From Eledone cirrhosa (taxonomy: Eukaryota > Mollusca > Cephalopoda > Octopoda > Eledonidae), in contig OZ024748.1 in assembly GCA_964016885.1 (NCBI GenBank), forward strand, positions 33,171,990 through 33,235,989: a DNA stretch of 64,000 nucleotides, read 5' to 3'. Under the pieces are notes generated by a model. That model searched no databases and was not told the origin of the DNA. It worked only from the letters and a program-made list of their open reading frames with translations. Below are positions 44,672 to 55,649 of this stretch, piece by piece. Position numbers and translations under genes: made by a program. How positions within the stretch are numbered: the stretch's first letter is position 1; each line of letters starts with the position of its first letter.

Positions 44672-44850
44672 GGTGGATTGGAAGTATCAGTAGAGGGTCA
44701 GACGCCATGTTTTGCAGAATTACGGCCCTTTATGATCTGAGTTCAAATCCCGTTGAGGTTAACTTTGCCTTTCATCCTTACGGGGATGATAAAATAAAGT
44801 ACCAGTCATGCACTGGAGTCGATGAAAGTGGTGATGAGGTACTGTCATTG
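44672..44850 (+). mobile_element. tRNA-derived SINE (GGATTGGCAGTATC type), diverged
   Basis: GGTGGATTGGAAGTATCAGT, GTCAGACGCCATG, GAGTTCAAATCCCGTT, TTACGGGGATGATAAAATAA, GTACCAGTCATGCACTGG. The 3' end is lost after GGAGTCGATG. Confidence 0.75.
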
Positions 44851-45009
44851 AGTAAATCTGCTATTGTGCTGACATTTAGGAGTGGCTCTTCCTGTTGTTG
44901 TTGTTGACGCACTTGACTAATATTTGAGGAAAAAATACAATACAAACAAACACACATATATAACATAGAAGGCAATTAAAACAGCTAAATGCTGTCAAAA
45001 AGACAGGGA
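44851..45009. other. Short spacer
   Basis: CTTCCTGTTGTTGTTGTTG then A-rich sequence. No gene is seen. Confidence 0.35.
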
Positions 45010-45757
45010 TGACCAGAAAGGACTAACTTTATGACACAAAACATATCGTATGACACTCTACTGATTCTGCAAATCTACCACCCTCAACAATGAAATGAGA
45101 TTGTGTCTCTGTAATAGCCCTTAATGACAAATAATATGAAGAGGTACTTTCTACAGGGTGTATTTGTTAATTACAATACAAAACCTCTGAGAATGATTTC
45201 CAACATATTTCACCATAATAAATGTTCATCAATATATATTAATATTATTATTATTTTCTGCTAGCATGTGTAGTGTGTATATTGATATTATACGCAGGTA
45301 GATATATGTAGATATGATACATCAAATAAAATCGTAATTGACAATATATAATACATAGAAATTGAACAAAGACTGCGTTACACTCTCTTATTTAATCAGT
45401 AACGTAATCCATCATACATTAAAAATGACGATATTATATATAAACTGCATTAGGAGAAAATTAGTGACAGAAATATATGAATGTTTATTTAAACGATGGC
45501 TAACCGGAAGTGCTGACATTTCAGAAATATTAAAGAAGTGAATCTTTAAATAAACAAAATATATTTCATCAACAGCCACGAAATTTAGTAGATAAATTAT
45601 GTAATATTCATTCATTATTTATTAAAAAATAAAAATAATAAAATATTTATATATATACATACACACACAACATATATGTAGAGATGTATAAGATTTCTCC
45701 AAGATTTCCAAAGTGTGTCTATATATTTGTGTTTTTCATATTTCAGAGTGATGGGGT
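45010..45757 (-). repeat. 3' flank of ZNF4 (segmental duplication)
   Basis: 45040-45350 is nearly identical to 57585-57900 (GTATGACACTCTACTGATTC, TGTCTCTGTAATAGCCCTTA, TTTCTGCTAGCATGTGTAGT). Between 45400 and 45757 it matches 57910-58595 with a gap. TTTATT at 45618-45623 is AATAAA on the minus strand and a plausible poly(A) signal for ZNF4. Confidence 0.7.
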
Positions 45758-47101
45758 TTACCGCAAGTGTTTACTTAGGTGAACAAACATTGACGAATTC
45801 TGAGTGAAAGATTTACCACATATTTCACATGAATAAGGTTTTTCACCAGTATGTATTCTTTTGTGACGTACAAGATGAGAACTCTGAGAAAAAGATTTCC
45901 CACATATTTCACAGTGGAAGGGTTTTTCACCAGTGTGTATTCTTTTGTGATGTTCAAGAATAAAATTACAAGAAAAAGATTTACCACATATTTCACAATG
46001 GAAGGGTTTTTCACCAGTGTGTGTTCTTTTGTGTTGTACAAGATTAGAACTACGAGAAAAAGATTTCCCACATATTTCACAATGGAAGGGTTTTTCACCA
46101 GTGTGTGTTCTTTTGTGAGGTTCAAGTTCAGAACTCTGAGAAAAAGATTTACCACATATTTCACATGAATAAGGTTTTTCTCCTGTGTGCTTTCTTTTGT
46201 GCTTTACAAGATTGTACTTCTGGGTGAAAGATTTCCCACATGTTTCACAGTGGAAGCGTTTTTCACCAGTGTGTGTTCTTTTGTGAAGTTCAAGATTAGA
46301 ACTATGAGAAAAAGATTTCCCACATATTTCACAATGGAAGGGTTTTTCACCAGTGTGTATTCTTTTGTGAAGTTCAAGATGAGAACTCTGAGAAAAAGAT
46401 TTCCCACATATTTCACAGTGGAAAGGTTTTTCACCAGTATGTATTCTTTTGTGATGTACAAGATGAGAACTATTAGAAAAAGATTTCCCACATATTTCAC
46501 AATGAAAGGGTTTTTCACCGGTGTGTATTCTTTTGTGTTGTACAAGATGAGAACTACGAGAAAAAGATTTCCCACATATTTCACAATGGAAGGGTTTTTC
46601 ACCAGTATGTATTCTTTTGTGATGTTCAAGTTCAGAACTACGAGAAAAAGATTTACCACATATTTCACAATGGAAGGGTTTTTCACCAGTGTGTATTCTT
46701 TTGTGAAGTTCAAGATAATAATTCTGAGAAAAGGATTTCCCACATATTTCACATGAATAAGGTTTTTCTTCTGTGTGTTTTCTTTTGTGCTTTACAAGAT
46801 TGTGCTTCTGGGTGAAAGATTTCCCACATATTTCACAGCAGAATGGTTTTTCTCCAGTGTGACTCCGAATGTGGACGACAAGATTAGAATTATCAATAAA
46901 AGATTTCCCACATATTTCACAGTGGAAGGGTTTTTCTCCAGTGTGACTCCGTACGTGGATGACAAGTTTAGAATTATTAGTGAAAGATTTACCACATATT
47001 TCACAGTGGAAGGCTTTTTCTCTGTGTATTTTCTCGTGTGAGGATAGTTTCAGTTTTGAAGAGAAAGTTTTCCTGCAAATCTCACAGCTATATTCAGACA
47101 T
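45758..47101 (-). CDS. ZNF4: C2H2 zinc-finger protein, 16 fingers (intact)
   Basis: A 447-residue protein made almost wholly of zinc fingers. It begins MSEYSCEICRKTFSSKLKLS, the family start, so finger 1 begins at residue 4. No KRAB, BTB or other effector domain is visible. All 16 fingers keep C-x2-C-x12-H-x3-H, joined by HTGEKPF/Y linkers (finger 1-2 linker is shorter, IHREKAF). Helix residues vary among fingers (for example SRSSHLVQ, SQSSELEP, TQKYNLVK), as expected for sequence-specific DNA or RNA binding in the nucleus. Fingers 4 and 11 (TQKHNLVK/TQKYNLVK) and the blocks after them look like an internal multi-finger duplication. It ends LSKHLR. It is the only copy in this window without a lesion. 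The target is unknown. Confidence 0.92.
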   Translation of the reverse strand: MSEYSCEICRKTFSSKLKLSSHEKIHREKAFHCEICGKSFTNNSKLVIHVRSHTGEKPFHCEICGKSFIDNSNLVVHIRSHTGEKPFCCEICGKSFTQKHNLVKHKRKHTEEKPYSCEICGKSFSQNYYLELHKRIHTGEKPFHCEICGKSFSRSSELEHHKRIHTGEKPFHCEICGKSFSRSSHLVQHKRIHTGEKPFHCEICGKSFSNSSHLVHHKRIHTGEKPFHCEICGKSFSQSSHLELHKRIHTGEKPFHCEICGKSFSHSSNLELHKRTHTGEKRFHCETCGKSFTQKYNLVKHKRKHTGEKPYSCEICGKSFSQSSELEPHKRTHTGEKPFHCEICGKSFSRSSNLVQHKRTHTGEKPFHCEICGKSFSCNFILEHHKRIHTGEKPFHCEICGKSFSQSSHLVRHKRIHTGEKPYSCEICGKSFTQNSSMFVHLSKHLR

Positions 47102-47740
47102 ATTTCATAAAAGGAATCTCACCACTTCCACTCATATATTAAGAAATGTAGCATTCAGTTAGTAAAGTAATAAGATGTATGAATAAGGTGTAAGTGTAAG
47201 ACTGATCTTGGAAGAAAAAGCAGGTGCTCATAAAACAAACGAAGTCTTCGTAATTTAAGGTTCTTGTTATTGAGGACAGTTCAGGTCACAAGAAAATTAA
47301 AATCCATCATTTCAAAAGATCAAGGTTAATATATATACATATATATATACAGACATACAGTGTGTACGTATGAGAGAGAAATAGACGTGTGTGTGTGTGT
47401 GAGATAGAAATATGTGTAGGTGTTGTAATAAGTCAAGATATTTCACTTCAGATAGAAAAGTTCACAATGTGTGTGTTGTGATGGAAAACGAAATAATACG
47501 TACTTTAGTTTTCAAGATCAAATATAAAGTCAAGAAAAGTTAGGAAGACCTAAATGTTCACCGATTTCTGATTAAAATAATATTTTCCTGTCCTGTAAAA
47601 TGTTGAACAACCACTTCAATATTTAATAATAAAGGTGATAAAACAATAACTATAAGGTAAATAAGTCACCTCATGCTATATACAAACATTAACGTCCACC
47701 TTAATATGAAATAATCACCATAAAAGATAAAATTAGATGA
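47102..47740 (-). promoter_or_regulatory. Conserved 5' leader of zinc-finger unit (ZNF4 copy)
   Basis: On the minus strand: CACCTTTATTATTAAATATT, GAAGTGGTTGTTC, AACATTTTACAGGACAGG, AAAGTACGTATTATTTCG, an ACACAC stretch, a TA run, CTGAACTGTCCTCAATAACA, then the ATG. It lacks the TCTCTCACTTTAACAAA part kept in ZNF2, ZNF3 and ZNF5, so the leader is shorter. Confidence 0.65.
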
Positions 47741-48000
47741 GGTTTAAGTTATAACAATGCAGCTGATAGAAATAGTAATTCTTCGCTGTCTACTTGATAC
47801 AGGTGTCATGACGTAAAAGTCCCCTACATAATTTAATACATTCAGAAACAACTTCCGTTATGTTAATTCACACGTTCAATCAATATGCTAATAATTTATT
47901 CAGATTTGTATTAATAACATTATTAATTTTCCATAACTGTTCATATTAAAACAAAACACATTATTAACTATAATAAAACATTTATTTAAAAAATGGAAAT
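47741..48000 (-). repeat. ZNF4 upstream DNA
   Basis: Matches the block upstream of ZNF2, ZNF3 and ZNF5: minus-strand TGACACCTGTATCAAGTAGA, GAAGTTGTTTCTGAATGTAT, TATGAACAGTTATGGAAAAT. No gene is seen. Confidence 0.65.
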
Positions 48001-48524
48001 GAAAAGATGAAAAACAAAAACATTAGAGACATGTGGAATGATGTGTCTTGCTTAAGGACACAATGTACCTCCCTGGCTGAGAATTGAAAACATTATATTA
48101 CAATATGCCGTATGACTTTACTATAAAATATATGTGTTTGAATACATATATATATAGTATATATTTGTGTGTATACATTGTCTCATTCTACGAGAGTAAC
48201 TCCTCATCCGACCCTTCTATATGTATATACATGTTTGTCAGTGTGTGTACATATGTATATAGAATATTGTCACAACTACTATATACACCACATATACACT
48301 ATATATAATATTGTCCAATATATATAGACTATGTATCATGTTTTTCAAGGGAAAGGCTGATATAGATCGGCACCTGTGACATTACAACTATTATATACAC
48401 TTTATATATATATATACTACATACATACACTATATATAATGTCCAGAGGAATGGCTGAAACAGCTTGACACCAGCATTTATCATATATATATATATATGT
48501 ATACACTACATATATATCATCATT
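48001..48524 (-). repeat. Segmentally duplicated upstream block (ZNF4 copy)
   Basis: TAGAGACATGTGGAATGATG, ACAATGTACCTCCCTGGCTG, ATGTTTGTCAGTGTGTGTAC, AAGGGAAAGGCTGATATAGA. Minus-strand counterpart of 36130-36760. Nearly the same as 60400-60805. Confidence 0.7.
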
Positions 48525-48889
48525 ATCACCATCATGGATTAATATCTATCTTCCATGGGTTACACAGGTCCTATTTTGATGCAGGTTCTGTTGGGTGACC
48601 GTGACAGCTCATATAGGGGTGTTTCTGGCTGGTTTTCTATGGCTGGATACCCTTCCTAATGCCAACCACATTGACAGTGTGGGATGGGTGCTTTTTGCCT
48701 TGTCTTTCACATGTCCACTTTACAGCATGGGCTGGGTGCTTTTTGCTGTGTCTTTCACATGTCCACTTTACAGTGTGTGCTGAGAAGGGGGGGGGGGATG
48801 ATTCAGCTTGTGTTTCTGGTATGTCGGGTCTTCTGTATTACTGCACATCGCCAGAGATCCAGGCCACGCACGTGCCATCTCCTCTGAGA
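48525..48889 (-). mobile_element. LINE 3' tail, left part (split by Gypsy element)
   Basis: ATCATCATTATCACCATC, CTTCCATGGGTTACAC, CTTCCTAATGCCAACCAC, then two tandem 48-bp units (48680-48727 and 48728-48775), a G run, and TTCTGTATTACTGCACATCG, CCTCTGAGAGGTA. The LINE continues at 54797 after the Gypsy insertion. The uninterrupted order is seen at 25405-25480. Confidence 0.85.
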
Positions 48890-48893
48890 GGTA

Positions 48894-49349
48894 TGTAGCA
48901 AGAGTTGCCTCCCTTGTCATGACAATCTCATCACCGCTCTCTAGACAGGAAGTAGCTGGAGTTGCTTCCCTTTGGGATTGACAGACTCCCTGTTGGTCAC
49001 TTCCGGTCAACTCCTATAAAAGGAACAGGTTACTACGATATCTCCCTCTTGCCTCCTGATTTCTGAAGTGGTAACACCTGCGACCCTAGCTTGTGATGAT
49101 TCCTTCTTGATAATCCTTCGCTACCAAGAACAATGCAACTTGCAGCCTGAGGGCCTAAGATGTTGATACCAGTCAGAAAAGATCTCTTCTTTTCTCTACC
49201 AACTTCAGCCTCGAGTTATGACCATCGGGTAACAAATCCTTAATATTTAATACCTTTGACATCCATGAAGTAAAAACTTTATTATAACACACACACCGGT
49301 ATTTACTGTCTTTTTTATGTTATATGTACACCGATACTAATCTTCTAAA
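48894..49349 (+). mobile_element. Ty3/Gypsy 5' LTR
   Basis: 456 bp, starting TGTAGCAAGAG and ending CTTCTAAA. It differs from the 3' LTR (54337-54792) at seven positions by eye, about 98.5 percent identity. TATAAAAGG at 49015-49023 is a likely core promoter. Target duplication GGTA is at 48890-48893 and 54793-54796. The 3' end reads AAA rather than the usual CA in both LTRs. Confidence 0.95.
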
Positions 49350-49350
49350 G

Positions 49351-49371
49351 TGGTGACCCCCGACGTGATTT
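49351..49371 (+). promoter_or_regulatory. Primer-binding site, complementary to tRNA-Trp
   Basis: TGGTGACCCC...GACGTGATTT immediately follows the 5' LTR. It is complementary to the well-known 3' end of eukaryotic tRNA-Trp including CCA, except for one extra C in the C run (five instead of four). Confidence 0.75.
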
Positions 49372-49828
49372 AAAAAAAAAAAAAAGAATGGGAAATGGTA
49401 TACGGTGTATATAATATTAAAAAAAAAATAAAGACAGAAGAAAAAGAGAAAAATATAACAATTTAATACAAAACGAACACCTACAATTATTGACACACAG
49501 ACAAACAGCAATTGTATAAATGTTTTTGCCTTTTTTTTCTCTCCTTTTCTGCCATTCTCTTCTCTGGCTAAACATTTTTGAGGATGACAAGATGGAGTCT
49601 CTCTTCTCCATCAATAGTGTTTTTGGCGCGAAATAGTCCGCCATGTTGGATTTTTTTTTAGGTTCCTTGCCCCTACCTTAGTATAACAGCATTCACTTAA
49701 TCGCTTGTTTGCATATTGTCGCGGATGCATTATTTTTCCGGTCCAGTGGTCTGACGGGAAAATTTTGTTTTCCTTTTCTGTTACGTTAGAGACATTTTTC
49801 CAAACGGTAGATTGCCTGCGGTATACCA
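49372..49828 (+). other. Gypsy 5' untranslated leader
   Basis: A-rich start (AAAAAAAAAAAAAGAATGG), then T-rich sequence up to the gag ATG. No gene is seen. Minus-strand frames here are low complexity. Confidence 0.6.
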
Positions 49829-50612
49829 ATGGCTTCCCACTCTGTTCTGACAACGTACACGGGCGACGTGAGGTTATGGTTCTCACAGTTAGAAGCATTC
49901 TTCAGGGTGAACAGAGTTGACGAGGAACTACAATATTCTGTGGTCCTTAGCGCAATTCCGCCGGCAATTCTCCCAGCGGTTCAGGACCTCGTGTTAGAGG
50001 CAACCACAGACTCGTCGTACACGTCTCTGAAGGCTGGAATACTCAGCCGGAGAGAACAGTCTTCAGAAAAAATATTTAGGGCTCTGGTCCATCTGGAGCA
50101 TATAGGGGTTGGCACCCCATCGAACCTCCTTAGGCGAATGAAGGACCTAACGGAGGGGGTCTGCAGCGGAAACTGTCCTGCTGAAGCAGTTGTTCTTCTC
50201 GTGCCTGCCGACCAACGTACAGGCAATTTTGGCCCCCCATGAGGGATACAAGCACGGTGGATCAGCTTGCCGCATCTGCGGACACAGTTTTCGAGGTGAC
50301 GAATGCCGGAGGCAGCGACCCCCTTGCCGCTGTTCACCACCCAACTCGGGCCACACACGGCCATGCGATCTACGCGGCAGCGCCAACAGACAGCTCGACC
50401 ATTATAGCGATGCAGAGGTCCATTCAGGAGCTCACCATAGAGCTCCACAAGATGAAGGCATTGTGGTGGCTGTGCGCGCCCCCACAGTCACGGGAGATCG
50501 CAAAGTTTTAGACGGCGTTCTAAATCCCCAGCTTCATCTCTATGCTGGTACCACGAGCGATTTGCTGAGAAGGCGAATCGCTGCGTGCAACCTTGCTCCT
50601 TTCATAAGGCGG
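49829..50612 (+). pseudogene. Gypsy gag (frameshifted)
   Basis: Starts MASHSVLTTYTGDVRLWFSQ, a capsid-type N-terminus (LWFSQLEAFF), with SLLRRMKDL-like helices after it. The reading frame moves twice. The segment FFSCLPTNVQAILAP (about 50180-50235) lies in a second frame, and TVDQLAASADTVFEVT (50239-50511) in a third. A compact zinc knuckle with CWYH, then C-VQP-C spacing, lies at about 50543-50600 in yet another continuation, ending at TAA about 50610. This gag layout is typical of Mag-like Gypsy elements (family attribution is inference). The element cannot make a full Gag as it stands. Confidence 0.8.
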
Positions 50613-50634
50613 CAAACGCCTAAGAGGTCCTCTG

Positions 50635-51255
50635 ATGGGGACAGTTGACCTCAACATAAAGCCACCAAACCACCATTTCTTCATTAAGGACCTAATGTCC
50701 GGAAGAGGTTTCCTCGTGGATACAGGAGCCTCCTGTAGTATTTGGCGGGTCCATTGCCTGAAAGATACCCCCATAGAGTCATCTGTTACGCTGCAGGCAG
50801 TTAACCACTCGTCTATAAAGACGTACGGGCAAATCTCGCTCCCTCTTAAATTCCTAAATCTTCGAAGGGATTTTAAGTGGAATTTTACGGTTGCCGATTT
50901 GCCATATTCCATCTTAGGAGCGGATTTCCTCCACAACTTCTCTTTAACAGTGGACGTCCGTGGCCAACGCCTGGTGGATAACATCACCGGCTTTTCAATT
51001 CATGGCCAGGAAGCCAATGCTCCGATAGTCAGCCCCATGTTCTTTGTCGCTGCCGCTGGAGACGCCTACCATGCGTTGCTGGGTTCTTTCCCGGAGCTCA
51101 CGGATGGAAATTTTCGAGTCACTGACCCAACATTTCGTTTCCACCACCGGTGCTCCAGTGTTTTCGCGTCCACGCTGCTTACCGACGGAAAAATTAAAGG
51201 CAGCACGATCCGAGTTCGACCATATGCTGCAGCTGGGCATTATTCGCCCATCTAG
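50635..51255 (+). pseudogene. Gypsy pol, protease segment
   Basis: 206-residue frame with FLVDTGASCSIW, the retropepsin active site DTGA, and ILGADFL, its C-terminal conserved strand. Downstream FPELTD belongs to the spacer before the RT. Around 51115-51130 the homology moves to the next frame, so the true continuation leaves this frame before its stop. Confidence 0.85.
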
Positions 51256-52077
51256 GAGTCCTTGGGCTTCACCGTTACACATGGTGCCCAAGACTTCCGG
51301 CGACTGGAGACCCACTGGGGATTATAGGAGGTTAAATGCCATGACCGTCCCGGATAGGTATCCCATTCCCCATCTCCACGATTTTGCATCTTCACTGCAG
51401 GGGTGTAAGATTTGTTCTAAGTTAGATTTAGTGCGAGCCTACCACCAAATTCCGGTCAGGAAGGAGGATATTTCGGATCCTTCGAATTTTTGACCATGCC
51501 TTTCGGTCTCAGGAACGCCGCTAGCACTTTTCAGCGGTTCATAGACGAGGTCACGCGTGGTCTGGACTTCGTTTATGCTTACATAGACGATATTCTCGTC
51601 GCTAGTTCCTCTCCGGAAGAGCATATGCGCCACATGCTTCTCTTATTTCGGCGACTTCAGGATTACCGCGTTCGCGTGAATCCTGCAAAGTGTGTTTTCG
51701 GTTCCACTTCCCTACATTTTTTGGGCCACCTCATCGACGCCGAAGGTATTAGGCCGCTCCCTCAGCGAGTTCAAGCCATACAGGAGTTACCTCCGCCTAC
51801 TACACTTCACCAGTTGCGTCACTTCTTAGGCCTAATCAATTTCTATAGGCGTTTCATTCCTCATTGTGCTAATTGGCTATCTTCCCTTACTGACATTTTA
51901 AAAAATCGTCGTAAGAAGAATGAAGACATTTCCTTGACACAACGACAGCTTCAGGACTTCCAGTCTGCCAAGACAGCCCTCGCTAGTTCTTCTTTGCTAG
52001 CCCACCCGGTACCAGAGGCCAAGCTTTCGCTTTGTGTTGATGCATCTGATACCGCTGTGGGAGCAGTCTTACGCTGA
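51110..52077 (+). pseudogene. Gypsy pol, reverse transcriptase (two frames)
   Basis: First frame (to 51493): [62 protein letters not shown] (catalytic Asp in LDL). After a frame break near 51485, 51490-52077 gives TMPFGLRNAASTFQRFID, VYAYIDDILVAS (catalytic YIDD), LHFLGHLIDAEG, RHFLGLINFYRRFIP, and the start of RNase H ([14 protein letters not shown]). Catalytic motifs are kept, only frames are broken. Confidence 0.9.
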
Positions 52078-53713
52078 AAACCAACAACCTTTGGTATTTT
52101 TCTCGAGGAAGTTGAAACCAGCAGAAACGCGTTATAGCACGTTTGGCCGGGAATTATTAGCCATATATCTGTCGGTGAAACATTTCTCTCATATTCTTGA
52201 GGGGAGAAATTTTACGGTTTTTACCGACCACAAGCCGTTGACCTTCGCTTTGAGGGCCAAAGCCGACAGATATTCGCCCAGAGAGACAAGGCACCTGGAC
52301 TACGTTTCACAATTTACAAACGATATACAGCACATAGCCGGCTCGCACAACATAGTTGCAGACGCATTATCACGTTTGCCAATTAGCTCCATCTCGTCAT
52401 CCCAGGAGATCGACTTAAGTCGTTTAGCTGCAGACCATCCTGCACTCCAATCGTTGGACACTCTTTCTACTGAATTTGCGACTTGCATTTTCAAATATCT
52501 GCCCTTGTCCACCACCGACAGGCAGATTCTATGTGATGTATCCACTGATGCACCACGACCACTTGTTCCTGAGACTCACCGTAGAATTGTGTTCCTGGCT
52601 TTGCACAACATTTTTCATCCAGGATCTGCTGCCACAGTTAAACTCATAACAGCCAGATTCTTCTGGCCAAATATGAGGCGCGACATTGCTGCTTGGTGCC
52701 GTCCCTGTATCGCTTGCCAGAAATCGAAGATCCATAGACACATCCGGACTCCACTTGGTACTTTCAGTACTCCAGATGCTCGGTTCCAACACATCCATAT
52801 TGACATCGTTGGACCGTGGCCATTCAGCAGTGGATATTCTTACATATTGACGTGTGTCGATCGTTTTTCAAGGTGGCCTGAAGCCATCCCTTTACAAAAC
52901 ATGACTGCTGAGACTGTAGCACGTGCCCTGGTATCAGGGTGGATTACCCGCTTTGGGGTACCAACTACACTCACCACAGGCCGTGGTAGACAATTCGAGT
53001 CCCATCTCTTCTCTGAGCTCACAAAAATAATTGGAGCTCAACGGATTCGGACCACAGCCTATCATCCTGCTTCAAATGGAATGGTGGAACGATTCCATCG
53101 CCAATTAAAGGCCGCTCTTCGCGCCTATCCAGACTCTCAACGTTGGAGCGAGTACCTTCCTATTGTGTTATTAGGAATTCGGTCATCAATAAAGGAGGAC
53201 CTTGGGTTCTCCCCGGCCGAATTAATTTACGGTGCTCCTCTAGCGTTGCCTGGGCAAATGCTTGCCCCGGTTGATCTTGCTTTCCAAGATCCGCTTTCCT
53301 ACGTATCCCGTCTGCGTTCTTATTTTCAGGACCTGCCGCCGATGGATACGAGGAAGCAAACTGTAAAACCTGCGGTCCCGAGGGACATTGCCTCGTGGAC
53401 CCATGTGTTCGTAAGGAACGATGCTGTGAGACCACCCCTCACACAACCATACTCTGGACCCTACCGTGTGTTAGCACGCACTGACAAACATTTCACTGTA
53501 GACGTTAAGGGGTCCAGAGAGACAATTTCGGTGGATAGACTGAAAAGGGCACACAATGACGCTCATACACCCGAGCCACAAATACCCCAATCTTTCTCTC
53601 TTGTGCATACACCTGCTCCTTCTGCCCCACCTTCACCTACATACAAGACTACGACCCGTTCCGGTCGGAGAGTCCACTGGCCCAAAAAGTTCTGCCAAAC
53701 TATTTTTATGTGA
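52034..53713 (+). pseudogene. Gypsy pol, RNase H and integrase
   Basis: 559-residue open frame. RNase H part: [48 protein letters not shown]. Integrase: HHCC zinc domain (HNIFHPGSA, then CRPCIACQ), and the core with D at residue 257 (HIDIVGP) and E at residue 352 (MVERFH). The second catalytic Asp, expected 35 residues before the Glu, is glycine ([13 protein letters not shown] at 52979-52981), so strand transfer should be abolished. The C-terminal part is proline-rich ([14 protein letters not shown]). No envelope gene follows. Confidence 0.92.
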
Positions 53714-54336
53714 ACTGGCCATTGGAACCTTATATATATATATTTTTTTTTTTTTTGCTGTTCTTGTTATTTATTGATTTATTGTATTACAATGTACCTC
53801 TCATTACCATTTCAATGGATGTATATATATGTTTTTCGTTTCCTTTACAACGAATATTTTAAGCTATATTCTTCTATTTGCCGGTTTATAAATTTACCAC
53901 GTAAATTTGCCGTTGAAAACCGCGCATTTATTAAGAATGCTTATTTCTCTGGTCGCTGGCCTCTTGACTCTTCCAGGTCAACGCATTCACAACATCAACA
54001 ACAACAACACAGCTTCATCAACAACTAAAACCAGCAGAACAAGCCAGACAATTTATTTTTGCAGCACTCTGCCTGTGAGAAATTCCCTTCGGAAGTTGGA
54101 AATTTCATGTTATACCACAGACCAGAAACCACCTGCATTCATTCTCTGGAACACATTCTTTACTGCTGTCATGTGATTACACACATGTGAACTGTATTTT
54201 AGATATTAGAACTTTTGACCTCTTCTCGTACTTTTATTACTTTGTACCATAATTTTCATGCCTCTTACATGCTCGCCATCTTACTCCATGCATGCTTCTT
54301 TCGATTTTTATGTTTTAAAAATCTGGCGGGAGATAA
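53714..54336 (+). other. Gypsy 3' internal region with polypurine tract
   Basis: TA/T run near 53734-53757, then non-coding sequence. GGCGGGAGATAA at 54325-54336 lies directly before the 3' LTR and is the likely polypurine tract. I find no signal peptide, membrane segment or env-like gene. Confidence 0.65.
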
Positions 54337-54792
54337 TGTAGCAAGAGTTGCCTCCCTTGTCATGACAATCTCATCACCACTCTCTAGACAGGAAGTAGCT
54401 GGAGTTGCTTCCCTTTGGGATTGACAGACTCCCTGTTGGTCACTTCCGGTCAACTCCTATAAAAGGAACAGGTTACTACGATATCTCCCTCTTGCCTCCT
54501 GATTTCTGAAGTGGTAACACCTGCGACCCTAGCTTGTGATGATTCCTTCTTGATAATCCTTCGCTACCAAGAACAATGCAACTTGCAGCCTGAGAGCCTA
54601 ATATGTTGATACCAGCCAGAAAAGATCTCTTCTTTTCTCTACCAACTTCAGCCTCGAGTTATGACCATCGGGTAACAAATCCTTAATATTTAATGCCTTT
54701 GACTTCCATGAAGTAAAAACTTTATTATAACACACACACCGGTATTTACTGTCTTTTTTATGTTATATGTACACCGATACTAATCTCCTAAA
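54337..54792 (+). mobile_element. Ty3/Gypsy 3' LTR
   Basis: 456 bp copy of the 5' LTR, starting TGTAGCAAGAG and ending CTCCTAAA, TATAAAAGG at 54458-54466. Followed by the GGTA duplication (54793-54796) and then the interrupted LINE. Confidence 0.95.
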
Positions 54793-54796
54793 GGTA

Positions 54797-55530
54797 CAAT
54801 TGGGCAAGGTCGGCTTGTATCACCTCACCCCATGTCTTCCAAGGTCTCCCCACTACAAGGTTTCAGCAACTGAGCCCTCTGCACATTTTTATGCAGCTGT
54901 CATCCTTCATACGCAACACATGTCCATACCAATGCAATCTCCTCTCCTGCACACAGCATTTGATTTCTCTTATGCCTAGTTTCTCTCTCAGTTCATTTAT
55001 GCTTCGACTTTCTCGCACATTACTATCCATCGAAGCATGCAGGCTTCATTTCTTTCCAATCTACACAAGTCTTCTGCATGCAACACCCAAGTCTCACTAC
55101 CATGTATCATAGCTGTACATACAGATACATCATACCATCTGCCTTTCATTGAGGGAGAAGCTTTTGTAGTCAGCAGTGGCAGTAGCTCCCTGAACTTCCT
55201 CCATCCCATTCTTACTCTGGTTACTCTACTTTCAGGATACCCAACATTCCTGCTAATTCGGTCACCTAAGTAGCAGAAGCTATCTACTGTTTCTACAGAG
55301 CCTTCTTAGAATTTGGTAGCACTTGTTTCTTGCGATCGCTTACTGCTTACTGTTCCAGTGCAACTGACACACGTAAAGTCTACATTCTTAGCTAAACTTA
55401 CTGAGATCCCACTACATCTCTTGTGTACCTATATTCTCCATATGGGGCAGAGGATGGAATGTCTGCCAATGCCTTTCCTACATACTGGTCAAGGCCATTT
55501 TCCTGAGTGGATCTCAGATCTGTTTTCTGG
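54797..55530 (-). pseudogene. LINE fragment, right part (split by Gypsy element)
   Basis: CAATTGGGCAAGGTCGGC continues the LINE tail interrupted at 48889. Minus frames encode GWRKFRELLPLL, CTAMIHGSETWVLHAEDL, LERNEACMLRW (55209-54997), and beyond that the Cys/His segment in broken form (55440-55400). RT absent. Confidence 0.8.
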
Positions 55531-55649
55531 AATTTCTACCAATATATATATATATATATTCTCTACATACAATATATGATGTTATCCAAAGTGAGGTCAA
55601 TAGCTGATATAACTTGGTGCCAGTGTCATCACAACTAATATATACCTTA
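55531..55649. repeat. TA run and short TA-rich block
   Basis: TATATATATATATATATT at about 55541-55559 and AAGTGAGGTCAATAGCTGAT, TTGGTGCCAGTGTCATCACA, which echo other TA-rich blocks. No gene. Confidence 0.5.

Noticed and set aside
45851..47041. Plus-strand open frames opposite ZNF4 (for example 189 codons at 46187-46756)
   Set aside because: They mirror the 84-bp finger period and consist of repeats of [10 protein letters not shown] type. They are antisense shadows. The same applies at 58843-59268 and 14908-15288.
48595..49010. Short ORFs in the LINE tail and 5' LTR
   Set aside because: They overlap defined repeat boundaries, and the same frame appears in the 3' LTR (54265-54453) because the LTRs are identical there.
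53714..54336. Envelope gene of the Gypsy element
   Set aside because: No open frame of suitable size, no signal peptide, no membrane segment. The 89-codon frame at 53907 is rich in Asn and Thr by composition.
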